Positions 19,336-26,342 of a DNA stretch of 64,000 nucleotides are shown here, piece by piece (position 1 is the first letter of the stretch; each line of letters opens with the position of its first letter). Both the position numbers and the translations under genes were made by a program. This DNA is from Virgibacillus sp. 7505 (GTDB taxonomy: Bacteria > Bacillota > Bacilli > Bacillales > Amphibacillaceae), in assembly GCF_002272135.1 (NCBI RefSeq), contig NZ_NPBF01000004.1, forward strand, positions 124,001 through 188,000, written 5' to 3'. The notes beneath the pieces are model-generated. The model was not told the origin of the DNA. It made no database searches and saw only the letters and a list, made by a program, of their open reading frames with translations.

Positions 19336-19367
19336 AAGCTGGACCAACTTGGTCCGGCTTTTTTTAT
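19336..19367 (+). terminator. hemQ terminator
   Basis: GCTGGACCAA and TTGGTCCGGC arms around one base are followed by TTTTTTT. Confidence 0.88.
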
Positions 19368-19574
19368 TCCTTTGTTCTACTCCCCTTCCAGGCTTCATAT
19401 CATGTCAAAGAACAGGCATGAGTTCCTTAGACATGAGGTTAGGCGATAACAGTTAATGAAGGCTGGAGCATTTCTTGTATTCATGGTGGTCGTACGATCG
19501 AACACAATTCCTGGCCTTCACAGTTTTAGCCAGCCAAAATGTCTTCTGAAAGGATATAGGAAAGGGGAATGAAA

Positions 19575-20057
19575 ATGAGCAAGAACCCGAATCAAGAAAA
19601 CCAGTCTCCGAGCACCCCGCAGTATCAGGAACAGAGCCCGGCTTATACTTATCCGCAAGTCCCGAACTATAGCTATCCAACTCGTCAGCAAAACCAACCG
19701 TTTTTCCCGCAGCAGCAACAACAGCAGCAAGTCCCATCACAAGTTCAAGGCGGAGGGCCAGCAGGACCAGGACTGCCCGTTGAGCAGTCTTATATCGAGA
19801 ACATTCTGCGTCTGAATCGAAATAAGCTCGCCACCGTGTACATGACCTTCGAAAACAATGACCGTTGGAACGCAAAAATCTTCAAAGGCGTGATCGAGGC
19901 TGCTGGTCGTGATCATCTAATCTTACGTGATCCAGAGAACAACCGACGTTACTTATTATTGATGGTCTATCTCGATTATGTAACATTCGATGAACCGCTT
20001 AATTATAGTTACCCATTTGGCAATCCAGGCGGCACTGCAACTTATCCACCACGATAA
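19575..20057 (+). CDS. gerQ: spore coat protein GerQ
   Basis: The 160-residue protein has a Pro/Gln/Tyr-rich, low-complexity first half including a glutamine run, and a conserved second half beginning YIENILRLNRNKLATVYMTF and ending before YPFGNPGG. GerQ is an inner coat protein needed for the cortex lytic enzyme CwlJ to work during germination and is cross-linked by transglutaminase. The ATG at 19575 is preferred to one at 19569 because AAAGGGG is seven bases upstream. Presence of this gene indicates an endospore former. No sigma-E promoter could be confirmed by eye in the 200 bases upstream. Confidence 0.93.
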   Translation: MSKNPNQENQSPSTPQYQEQSPAYTYPQVPNYSYPTRQQNQPFFPQQQQQQQVPSQVQGGGPAGPGLPVEQSYIENILRLNRNKLATVYMTFENNDRWNAKIFKGVIEAAGRDHLILRDPENNRRYLLLMVYLDYVTFDEPLNYSYPFGNPGGTATYPPR

Positions 20058-20087
20058 AAAAACCTCTGCTTCGGCAGAGGTTTTTTC
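20056..20087. terminator. bidirectional terminator gerQ/ywdK
   Basis: AACCTCTGC and GCAGAGGTT arms close a TTCG tetraloop with A-run and T-run flanks. Confidence 0.92.
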
Positions 20088-20088
20088 C

Positions 20089-20457
20089 TTATAAATATTT
20101 AATTGCTGAATAGCCTAGCAGCACCCATCCGATCAGGAATGCCACACCACCGACTGGTGTAATGATGGCAAAGATCGTGATTCCGCTGACAGCATATATG
20201 TAAAGCGTTCCTGAAAATAGCAGGATGCCCGCGATAAAGAAACCGCCAGCAGTCGTCAAACTGCCTGCTTGGATCTTTTGCAGCAATAATGCTACTCCGA
20301 TGATCGCCACTGTATGGAACATTTGATATTGAACTGCTTTTTCCCACGTGGCAATTGCCTTCTCTGACAATCTTCCTTCCATTCCGTGCGCTCCGAATGC
20401 TCCAAGTGCTACAGTAAGGAACCCACTTATGGCTCCGATTATGAGTAATGCTTTCAT
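20089..20457 (-). CDS. ywdK: DUF423 membrane protein YwdK
   Basis: The 122-residue protein has four hydrophobic segments and the DUF423 pattern LGAFGAHGMEGRL near the N terminus. Function is unknown. AAAGGAG precedes the ATG. It begins 17 bases after ywdI and should be in the same transcript. The position next to gerQ is conserved in B. subtilis. Confidence 0.9.
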   Translation of the reverse strand: MKALLIIGAISGFLTVALGAFGAHGMEGRLSEKAIATWEKAVQYQMFHTVAIIGVALLLQKIQAGSLTTAGGFFIAGILLFSGTLYIYAVSGITIFAIITPVGGVAFLIGWVLLGYSAIKYL

Positions 20458-20474
20458 TTTTCTGCTCCTTTATA

Positions 20475-20792
20475 TCAAAAATCGAACAATGACTTACCGT
20501 TCGATTCTTCATCATCATCTTCAAATGCTTTTTTGGGCTGCTGCTGGGCTGGCCATTCCCCTGTCATCGCTGCCCATTCAGCTGCTGATGGGCTCACTGC
20601 TGCTTCTGACGGTTTAGACACCTTAGACACCTGCGTTTTGACTGGATGCTCTGAACGCTCACTTTGCAAAAACAAGTCACACATCGAACGAACCGCTCGA
20701 ACGTGCTCCCGCTGCTTTTGTACATCCTTAAGGTCCAATGCCCTTTCTAGCTCCTCTTTCATATGCCGAAGCACTGCTTCTTCACTTAACAA
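20475..20792 (-). CDS. ywdI: YwdI family protein
   Basis: This 105-residue soluble protein has a helical N-terminal third (LSEEAVLRHMKEELERAL) and a low-complexity acidic tail ending SLFDF. The TTG at 20790-20792 is chosen as start because GGAGGTG lies six bases upstream; a longer frame to 20909 would run through the likely promoter. It matches the YwdI family by position and general pattern only, so the assignment is moderate. A TATAAT with a weak -35 (TTAAAT) lies upstream at about 20826. Confidence 0.72.
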   Translation of the reverse strand: MLSEEAVLRHMKEELERALDLKDVQKQREHVRAVRSMCDLFLQSERSEHPVKTQVSKVSKPSEAAVSPSAAEWAAMTGEWPAQQQPKKAFEDDDEESNGKSLFDF

Positions 20793-20865
20793 GTCGAACA
20801 CCTCCATCGTTTTGCTGCTACATGCATTATAACAGATATAAAAGGAAATATTTAATCCCGAGACG

Positions 20866-20903
20866 AGAACGTATGTTCCTTTTCGGCGGAAAACTGGTAT
20901 ACT
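20866..20903 (+). promoter_or_regulatory. LexA (SOS) box with promoter
   Basis: AGAACGTATGTTCC (20866-20879) matches 13 of 14 positions of the Bacillus LexA box CGAACRNRYGTTYC. A TATACT -10 element follows at 20898-20903 on the plus strand, so the box covers the -35 position as in known SOS promoters. Downstream there is only a short region (20904-21083) ending at a hairpin. A frame beginning at ATG 20939 lacks a ribosome binding site, and I do not call a gene there. Confidence 0.6.
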
Positions 20904-21055
20904 GTTCATAACATATACATAAATTAGAGCCTTAAGAAATGAAGACAGATGATGTAGAAGAAACTGAAGACCCTATGAAATTACAGAATTCAGTATGGCT
21001 TATATGGAAGCCGGTCATTCCTTACAATCCTGTTATGCAGAACCCAAACCAGAAA

Positions 21056-21083
21056 ATAAAAAGACCCGCCGTATGGCGGGTCT
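21056..21083 (-). terminator. terminator after the 46-residue protein
   Basis: AAGACCCGCC and GGCGGGTCTT arms around GTAT are followed by TTTTTATTTT on the minus strand. It may also stop the plus-strand transcript from the SOS promoter, although the T-run is weaker in that direction. Confidence 0.85.
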
Positions 21084-21087
21084 TCTG

Positions 21088-21228
21088 TTATTGCGCTTGC
21101 TTTAGTATATCTAATTGTTCGGCGACATATTGTTCATGCATCCATTTCAAGAAATCATATTCTGTGGCTGTGGAAGGGCGCTTCATGTCCTGTTCCACCT
21201 GGTCGACAAAAGATAAAAAGCTAATCAT
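21088..21228 (-). CDS. 46-residue small protein
   Basis: The frame encodes MISFLSFVDQVEQDMKRPST and continues to a C-terminal ILKQAQ. It is mixed-charge, likely helical, with no membrane segment. I do not recognise the family. Support for expression is strong for such a short gene: AGAGGAGGT eight bases before the ATG, a good promoter (21264-21292) and a terminator just after the stop. It stands alone between ywdI and the phasin-like gene. Confidence 0.75.
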   Translation of the reverse strand: MISFLSFVDQVEQDMKRPSTATEYDFLKWMHEQYVAEQLDILKQAQ

Positions 21229-21263
21229 TGCTAATTACCTCCTCTGGTTATACCTCTATCATC

Positions 21264-21292
21264 ATTCTAATCGAGAATTGGATGCTTGACAA
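21264..21292 (-). promoter_or_regulatory. promoter of the 46-residue protein
   Basis: Minus-strand TTGTCA (21287-21292), 17-base spacer, TAGAAT (21264-21269), 35 bases before the ATG. Confidence 0.65.
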
Positions 21293-21339
21293 CAAATTTT
21301 CAAAATATTCACGACAAATTAATAGTTCTATACAATCTA

Positions 21340-21645
21340 TCAATCTTCTTTATTTTGAAAACGCAGCTCCAAATGACTGATCCGCTGCTTCAAGGCATCA
21401 ACATCTGCTTTCGTGGCAAGTCCCAGGTCATGGACTTTTTTCTGCATATTCTCTTGATTCTTCTCATTCCATTCATTGGATTTGGCTTCTCCCTTATCTA
21501 CAAAGCGCTGAATCAAATCCTTCGCTTGCTGTGGTGTTAACTCTCCCTTAGCCACAAGCTCTTTCAATTTAGCATCCAGCTTTTCCTTCCCAGCCAAAGC
21601 AGCACCAACACCTAAAAGAAATCCCTTTCGTAACAAATCTGCCAT
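21340..21645 (-). CDS. small helical phasin-like protein paired with AarF kinase
   Basis: The 101-residue protein starts with a short hydrophobic helix (LLRKGFLLGVGAALAG) and continues as charged amphipathic helices (LDAKLKELVAKGELT, VDALKQRISHLELRF), resembling phasin-like or PHA-granule-type proteins. The second ATG is chosen because TAGGAGGT is eight bases upstream; the first is too close. The ribosome binding site lies in the end of the AarF kinase gene, whose stop nearly touches the start, so the two are translationally linked. Similar small genes accompany AarF kinases in other Bacillaceae; a partner role is inferred. Confidence 0.7.
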   Translation of the reverse strand: MADLLRKGFLLGVGAALAGKEKLDAKLKELVAKGELTPQQAKDLIQRFVDKGEAKSNEWNEKNQENMQKKVHDLGLATKADVDALKQRISHLELRFQNKED

Positions 21646-21647
21646 TA

Positions 21648-23297
21648 TCATAACCTCCTAGTTTTATTTATGGATATAAGCAGCAGAACATGCTTGATGA
21701 AGAGAATTAACCATAAACCAAAGAAAATGAATGTCAGGATGAACCCGACGAGGACGAGCCATAATGTATGGTGGATGATTCCTTGGATGCCAGTGTATGT
21801 CGAACCTGCCGTCAAAGCGAGTAACAGAACCGTATAAAAGAAGTAAAATTGGTGCAGCAGCTGGTTCTTTTGCTTATCTCTTTCCCAGCCGCGCTGCTTC
21901 TCTCCGTCAGTGAGCCAGTCGACGAGTGCTCTTGGCATCGACAGGAATGGACGAAGTGAATTAGTAATGATACCAGTATAAATGGAGCTATGTTTTTTCG
22001 ACCCTCTCATCCACCGCAGGATGACGGGTTTTCCCCATTCTACTAAATCTGCTTGCGGATAAATGACAGCCACCAGGCCAATTGCCAAGAAAACTGCCCG
22101 TCCGAGGAAAGCGAAATCTGCCGGGAGCTGGATCGGCTGTTCCTTTACGATCACCTGCAGCTCCTCCATCAGCTGCAAGAAGGATTCAGTATCACCTACA
22201 TCCAGCTGCCCGCCCTTATACAGGTCCACTGTTTTCCGAAGTATCCGTTTCACTTTCTCCGTATCAGCTGACGGAAGCAAAAACTCCATCTTGTAAAGGG
22301 CTTGAATGACAGCCTCATAATCATCGAGTACGATGCCCTGGATAGCCTCCCGTAAGTACTCCGTGTCCGTTGCTCTAATCTCACCGACCATACCAAAATC
22401 GAGCAGTACGATTTTCCCGTCAGGCTGAACCATGATATTGCCTGCATGAGGATCAGCATGGAATATACCGCTGTTCAGAAACTGATCTGAAAAGAATTGA
22501 AAAAGTGCTTTGGCTACCTGCTCACGGGGAATCTTCTGGGCATCCAGATAATCTGTATCCGTCACTTTCCGTCCCTCTACCCAGTCCATCACAAGTACTC
22601 TGCCCGTGCAGAGCTCAGGATAATAATCAGGTACTCTGATATCCGGATTTCCTTTGTACCGTTTCCGGAAATAATCCGCATGCTCCAGTTCTTTCCTGAA
22701 ATCCAATTCCCGGCTGATGATGGTTACTACTTCCGCGTATAAAGCCTTCATGTCCGATTTCTTGCCGATACTCGTAAATTTTCGGAGGAGGAAAAAAATG
22801 ATTCGGAGCGCTTTGAAATCCATATGGAAGATCTGCCTGACATTGTGGCGCTGGACCTTGACCGCAATCTTCCGACCGTTCTGCAAGTATGCCTCGTACA
22901 CTTCGCCGATAGAAGCAGAAGCAACTGCTTTAGGGTTCAGATGCACAATCTCCGTTTCATAGCAGCCGCCAAGCTCTTCCTTTAATATTGCTTCCGAATG
23001 TGTAAATGATGTCGGCTTTACCCTGTCGACGAGGCCTTCCATCTCCCGGATGAACACTTTTGGCAGCAAATCAGCACGCGAACTGAGAAACTGGCCTAAC
23101 TTGATCAGCAATCCGCCCTTCTTCTCCGCCATTTTCCGATATTCCCGCGCCTGCTTGGTCAGTAATGCTTCCCATTCCTGTTTATCCTGTTCATCCCATA
23201 CACGGCTATGCAGCAGGTAAAACCAATAGATCTGCACCATAAATCGGATAACCATCCACACGATAGCCATAATACGACGGGTGGATTTGACACGCAT
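21648..23297 (-). CDS. AarF/UbiB family atypical kinase
   Basis: The 549-residue protein carries the UbiB signatures: KLGQFLSSRADLLP (KxGQ motif), the alanine-rich loop AVASASIGEVYEA, KVQR, HADPHAGNIMV and LLDFGMVG, followed by two C-terminal membrane helices. UbiB proteins are ATPase-type kinases tied to isoprenoid lipid or quinone handling at the membrane; the Bacillus role is not settled. The ATG with GAGG seven bases upstream is chosen over a GTG two codons earlier. It is followed without gap by the phasin-like gene. Confidence 0.92.
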   Translation of the reverse strand: MRVKSTRRIMAIVWMVIRFMVQIYWFYLLHSRVWDEQDKQEWEALLTKQAREYRKMAEKKGGLLIKLGQFLSSRADLLPKVFIREMEGLVDRVKPTSFTHSEAILKEELGGCYETEIVHLNPKAVASASIGEVYEAYLQNGRKIAVKVQRHNVRQIFHMDFKALRIIFFLLRKFTSIGKKSDMKALYAEVVTIISRELDFRKELEHADYFRKRYKGNPDIRVPDYYPELCTGRVLVMDWVEGRKVTDTDYLDAQKIPREQVAKALFQFFSDQFLNSGIFHADPHAGNIMVQPDGKIVLLDFGMVGEIRATDTEYLREAIQGIVLDDYEAVIQALYKMEFLLPSADTEKVKRILRKTVDLYKGGQLDVGDTESFLQLMEELQVIVKEQPIQLPADFAFLGRAVFLAIGLVAVIYPQADLVEWGKPVILRWMRGSKKHSSIYTGIITNSLRPFLSMPRALVDWLTDGEKQRGWERDKQKNQLLHQFYFFYTVLLLALTAGSTYTGIQGIIHHTLWLVLVGFILTFIFFGLWLILFIKHVLLLISINKTRRL

Positions 23298-23452
23298 GTA
23301 CACACCTCATTTTCAGACAATTGCCTTCTTTCTTGCTATTTTCTATTATAGCTAGTACTTCTCTTGCTTGTCTATTAACCTGCGGCTGTGTCGAAAAATG
23401 TAAAAATAGTAGTTTTATAAATATTTTTTAATAAAACAGTTTATTTTTTCTC

Positions 23453-23466
23453 AGAAAACGCTTACA
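23453..23466 (+). promoter_or_regulatory. catabolite-responsive element upstream of the AraC gene
   Basis: AGAAAACGCTTACA matches 13 of 14 positions of the cre consensus TGWAANCGNTNWCA. It overlaps a possible -10 TACAAT (23463-23468) with TTTATT 17 bases before it. CcpA binding there would block initiation, so the AraC gene is probably repressed on preferred sugars. This is inferred from sequence only. Confidence 0.55.
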
Positions 23467-23519
23467 ATATTGATATATAAGACTGATGGTAAATCAAAAA
23501 CCCTTAACGGAGGTATAGT

Positions 23520-24257
23520 ATGTCTAGCATATCTAAAAATGCTGTTCTGCCTGAAAAACGTTCCGTCGAAAATACTAAGTCAAACAAACAATTTTTGTAC
23601 CCTTCTTACCTGCTTGAAAACCAGCTGATGGATGCTGTATCCGATGGTGACTTGAACGGGGCATTATCTATAATTGAAAGCCTATCCACTTCTGAACGCC
23701 CGAAGTATGCCTTTCAACCATTACGTTCTGCCAAGAACCAATTGATCAGCATTTGTACGCTATACACACGTGCTATCTTAAGAGGCGGTGCTTCCCAAGA
23801 AGTAGCATCGAGCCTCAATATGACTTATATGCTTGAAATCGAGAACTGCCAGACAGAGCAGGAACTTTCAGAATTGGAATATGATATGCTCGTCCGTTTC
23901 ATCGAAGGCTTGAATAAAAGCAGAGCTACACAATACTCCAACATCATCAATGAAGCTATCGGCTATATTCAGTCACATATCCTGGAAGACTTGAGCTTAC
24001 AGGCAATCAGCTCTCACTGCAATGTGAATCCGAGCTACCTTTCCCATCTATTCAAAAAAGAAGTTGGCGTATCCACAGTCCAATTCATCAATCAAAAGAA
24101 GATTGAGGAGGCCAAATACTTCCTGCTTCATACGAACCAATCGATTGCTGATTTGGCTAAGAAGTTCAACTTCTGCAACCAAAGCTATTTCACGGCACAA
24201 TTCAAGTTCTATACATCCATGACTCCAAAACAATTCCGCGACTCACGCGCAATCTAA
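23520..24257 (+). CDS. AraC-family transcriptional regulator
   Basis: The 245-residue protein has a C-terminal AraC DNA-binding domain (about residues 145-243): LSLQAISSHCNVNPSYLSHL for the first helix-turn-helix and SIADLAKKFNFCNQSYFTAQ for the second, followed by TPKQFRDSR. The N-terminal half is helical with no recognised sugar-binding cupin, similar to the output part of YesN-type regulators without a receiver. GGAGGT precedes the ATG. A cre site overlaps the promoter. No transporter or enzyme operon is adjacent, so the target is unknown. Confidence 0.88.
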   Translation: MSSISKNAVLPEKRSVENTKSNKQFLYPSYLLENQLMDAVSDGDLNGALSIIESLSTSERPKYAFQPLRSAKNQLISICTLYTRAILRGGASQEVASSLNMTYMLEIENCQTEQELSELEYDMLVRFIEGLNKSRATQYSNIINEAIGYIQSHILEDLSLQAISSHCNVNPSYLSHLFKKEVGVSTVQFINQKKIEEAKYFLLHTNQSIADLAKKFNFCNQSYFTAQFKFYTSMTPKQFRDSRAI

Positions 24258-24258
24258 A

Positions 24259-24292
24259 GATACCGCACAGGATAACCTGTGCGGTATTTTTA
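24259..24292. terminator. terminator after the AraC gene
   Basis: ATACCGCACAGG and CCTGTGCGGTAT form a perfect 12-bp stem followed by TTTTT on the plus strand. Confidence 0.9.
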
Positions 24293-25249
24293 TGGGCTTT
24301 TCAGCTCTATCAACGGTTTCCATATCCGCAGCATCCAGCGCTGGGAAAGTACCAGTACAATGCTTAGTGTGACAATCAGGAGACCTAAAACATCAAGACT
24401 ATTGCTTACTTCGAACAAATCATCCACCCTGATCCACTGAATGAAGAATCCGTGCAGGAGATAAACATACAGTGTTCGCTGTCCATACTTCGTAAAAGGC
24501 ATTTCTTTGTTTGGTACAAGCGCCAGTACGCTAATCATCATCAGCCCTGAAAACATATAGATCGACAAGCGGATCAATCCGCCTGATTCCCCGGCCCCTA
24601 AAACTGCATAAGATTTCGATCCGAGCAGCCAGTCAGTCGGGAAGTCAGGATAGAGATAAAATAAAGCACCTGCTGCCAGCAGCAGCAGTCCGCCTCCTAT
24701 CCTGACAGGTATACGCCGAAGTACGGCAAGCTGATCCTTTGTCACCCAATATCCGATTAAGAAAAACGGAAAGAAAACAAATGTCCTGGAAAGGCTCATC
24801 GCTCCTCCAATTTCATTAAAGTAACCCACTAACAAACCGATGAACACTGCTAGCGGAATACCAAGGCTGGGACGTATCCTTTTGAATGGAATAAGCAGTA
24901 TATGCCAGCAGAACAAGCTAAGTAAAAACCACAGCGCCCATTGCGGCACAAGAATGGATTCCATCCAGCCCTCTTTTCCGATCATGTAATAGTAAAACGT
25001 GTAGATGACTTGGAAAAACAAAAACGGTAAAAGCAGCTTTTTCGCAAGTTTTTCAATGGCAGCTTTATTGCCTGCCCCCCTTGCAAAGAAACCAGCCAAA
25101 AAGATAAAAATAGGCATGTGAAAGGTATATATCATTGTATAGCTCCATTGCAGGAATAACATGTCCTGATACGGCTGAATTAGATGTCCGAATACGACAA
25201 AGGCAATCATAAGCAATCTTGCATTATCAAAATACGCATCGCGTTCCAT
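24290..25249 (-). CDS. acyltransferase-3 family membrane protein
   Basis: The 319-residue protein has about ten hydrophobic segments and begins RDAYFDNARLLMIAFVVFGHLIQPY, the conserved entry of acyltransferase family 3 with its catalytic-type histidine, followed by HMPIFIFLAGFFARG. Members transfer acyl groups, often acetyl, to cell-surface polysaccharides or lipids. The acceptor cannot be predicted. GAAGGAAG lies before the ATG. It is a single gene between the AraC gene and ku. Confidence 0.85.
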   Translation of the reverse strand: MERDAYFDNARLLMIAFVVFGHLIQPYQDMLFLQWSYTMIYTFHMPIFIFLAGFFARGAGNKAAIEKLAKKLLLPFLFFQVIYTFYYYMIGKEGWMESILVPQWALWFLLSLFCWHILLIPFKRIRPSLGIPLAVFIGLLVGYFNEIGGAMSLSRTFVFFPFFLIGYWVTKDQLAVLRRIPVRIGGGLLLLAAGALFYLYPDFPTDWLLGSKSYAVLGAGESGGLIRLSIYMFSGLMMISVLALVPNKEMPFTKYGQRTLYVYLLHGFFIQWIRVDDLFEVSNSLDVLGLLIVTLSIVLVLSQRWMLRIWKPLIELKSP

Positions 25250-25398
25250 TCTATCGCTTCCTTCTTCCGGATGTATTCTTCCATAGTAAGGAGCACGGAG
25301 CAGAAACGCTATAGCGGACGCGGCTTCTTCATCTACTTGTTAGCCAGCTGTCAAGATGCTGTCATATACGACATCCGTGTGTAAAAAGAAGGGCAGAA

Positions 25399-26247
25399 TT
25401 ATCCAGCTTCCGGTTTCTTTTTAGGTCGGCTTGCCGTCTTTTTCCTCGTGGTCTTCTTGGCTGCGGGCTTATCTTTTTTCGCTTTATCGAGAGATGCCTG
25501 CAATGCGTCCATCAAGTTGGTTACATTGCTAGGCTGTTTCTTAGCTGTAGGAATATGAACTTCTTCATGATCCCGCTTCGCTTGAATCAAATCAAGCAGT
25601 GCTTCGCGGTAATCGTCATTGTACTTCTCCGGATCGAATGTAGCTGTCAGCTGTTCAATAAGCAGCTTAGCTGTTTTCAGCTCTTTATCGACAATAGCAT
25701 CCTCTGCAGGGATATTCGGCACATCAGCGACATTTCGAACCTCATCGGGATAATGGATCGTCTCCACAACGAGCACATTCTTATACACACGTATAACCGC
25801 CAGCTGCTGCTTCGAACGGATGACCATAGAGGCAACACCGATTTTCCCTGTATCCTCAAGTGCTTTTCGCAATAAGCTGTATGCTTTTGTTCCGCCTTCA
25901 TTTGGAGACAAGTAGTAGCAGCGTTCAAAATAGATTGGGTCAATTTCCTCTAAGCTGACAAAATCGACGATCTCCACTGCTTTGTCTTCCTGCTCCTTCT
26001 GCAACGCCTGCAGCTCGTCCTCATCCAGCACGACAAATTTATTCTTCGTGTATTCATAGGCTTTGACGATATCCTCTGTCTGTAATTCCTTCTCACAATG
26101 CGGACAGACTTTTTCATACTTTACCGGTGTGTTGCATTCTTTATGCAGCTGCCGCAGCTTCACATCTTTATTTTCCGTAGCAGCATGCATTTTTACGGGA
26201 ATATTCACAAGCCCGAAGCTGATTGTTCCCTTCCACATCGTATGCAT
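25399..26247 (-). CDS. ku: Ku DNA end-binding protein
   Basis: Bacterial Ku forms a homodimeric ring on broken DNA ends and recruits LigD. The 282-residue protein begins MHTMWKGTISFGLVNIPVKM and carries CPHCEKEL and YYLSPNEGGTKAYSLLRKAL; a Lys-rich tail (KKTTRKKTASRPKKK) ends it. The ATG at 26247 with AAGGAG upstream is chosen; the longer frame has no ribosome binding site. It is divergent from ligD across 95 bases. In B. subtilis the pair protects spore DNA under sigma-G; I could not confirm sigma-G boxes here. Confidence 0.96.
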   Translation of the reverse strand: MHTMWKGTISFGLVNIPVKMHAATENKDVKLRQLHKECNTPVKYEKVCPHCEKELQTEDIVKAYEYTKNKFVVLDEDELQALQKEQEDKAVEIVDFVSLEEIDPIYFERCYYLSPNEGGTKAYSLLRKALEDTGKIGVASMVIRSKQQLAVIRVYKNVLVVETIHYPDEVRNVADVPNIPAEDAIVDKELKTAKLLIEQLTATFDPEKYNDDYREALLDLIQAKRDHEEVHIPTAKKQPSNVTNLMDALQASLDKAKKDKPAAKKTTRKKTASRPKKKPEAG

Positions 26248-26342
26248 GAACTGATCACTCCTTTTTATCCTAGTTTGTACGTCTGTTCCATGTTTAATTC
26301 CGGTGCAATGCTTCAAACTAAGAAAGAAAGGAGTGGAATACG

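Noticed and set aside
19368-19574. Sigma-E promoter for gerQ
   Set aside because: Only loose matches such as CGTACGAT; not strong enough to report as a feature.
20939-21289. A plus-strand frame downstream of the SOS box
   Set aside because: No ribosome binding site; it runs through a terminator and antisense to the 46-residue gene.
26248-26342. Sigma-G promoters between ku and ligD
   Set aside because: Expected from B. subtilis, but no convincing -35/-10 pair could be matched by eye.
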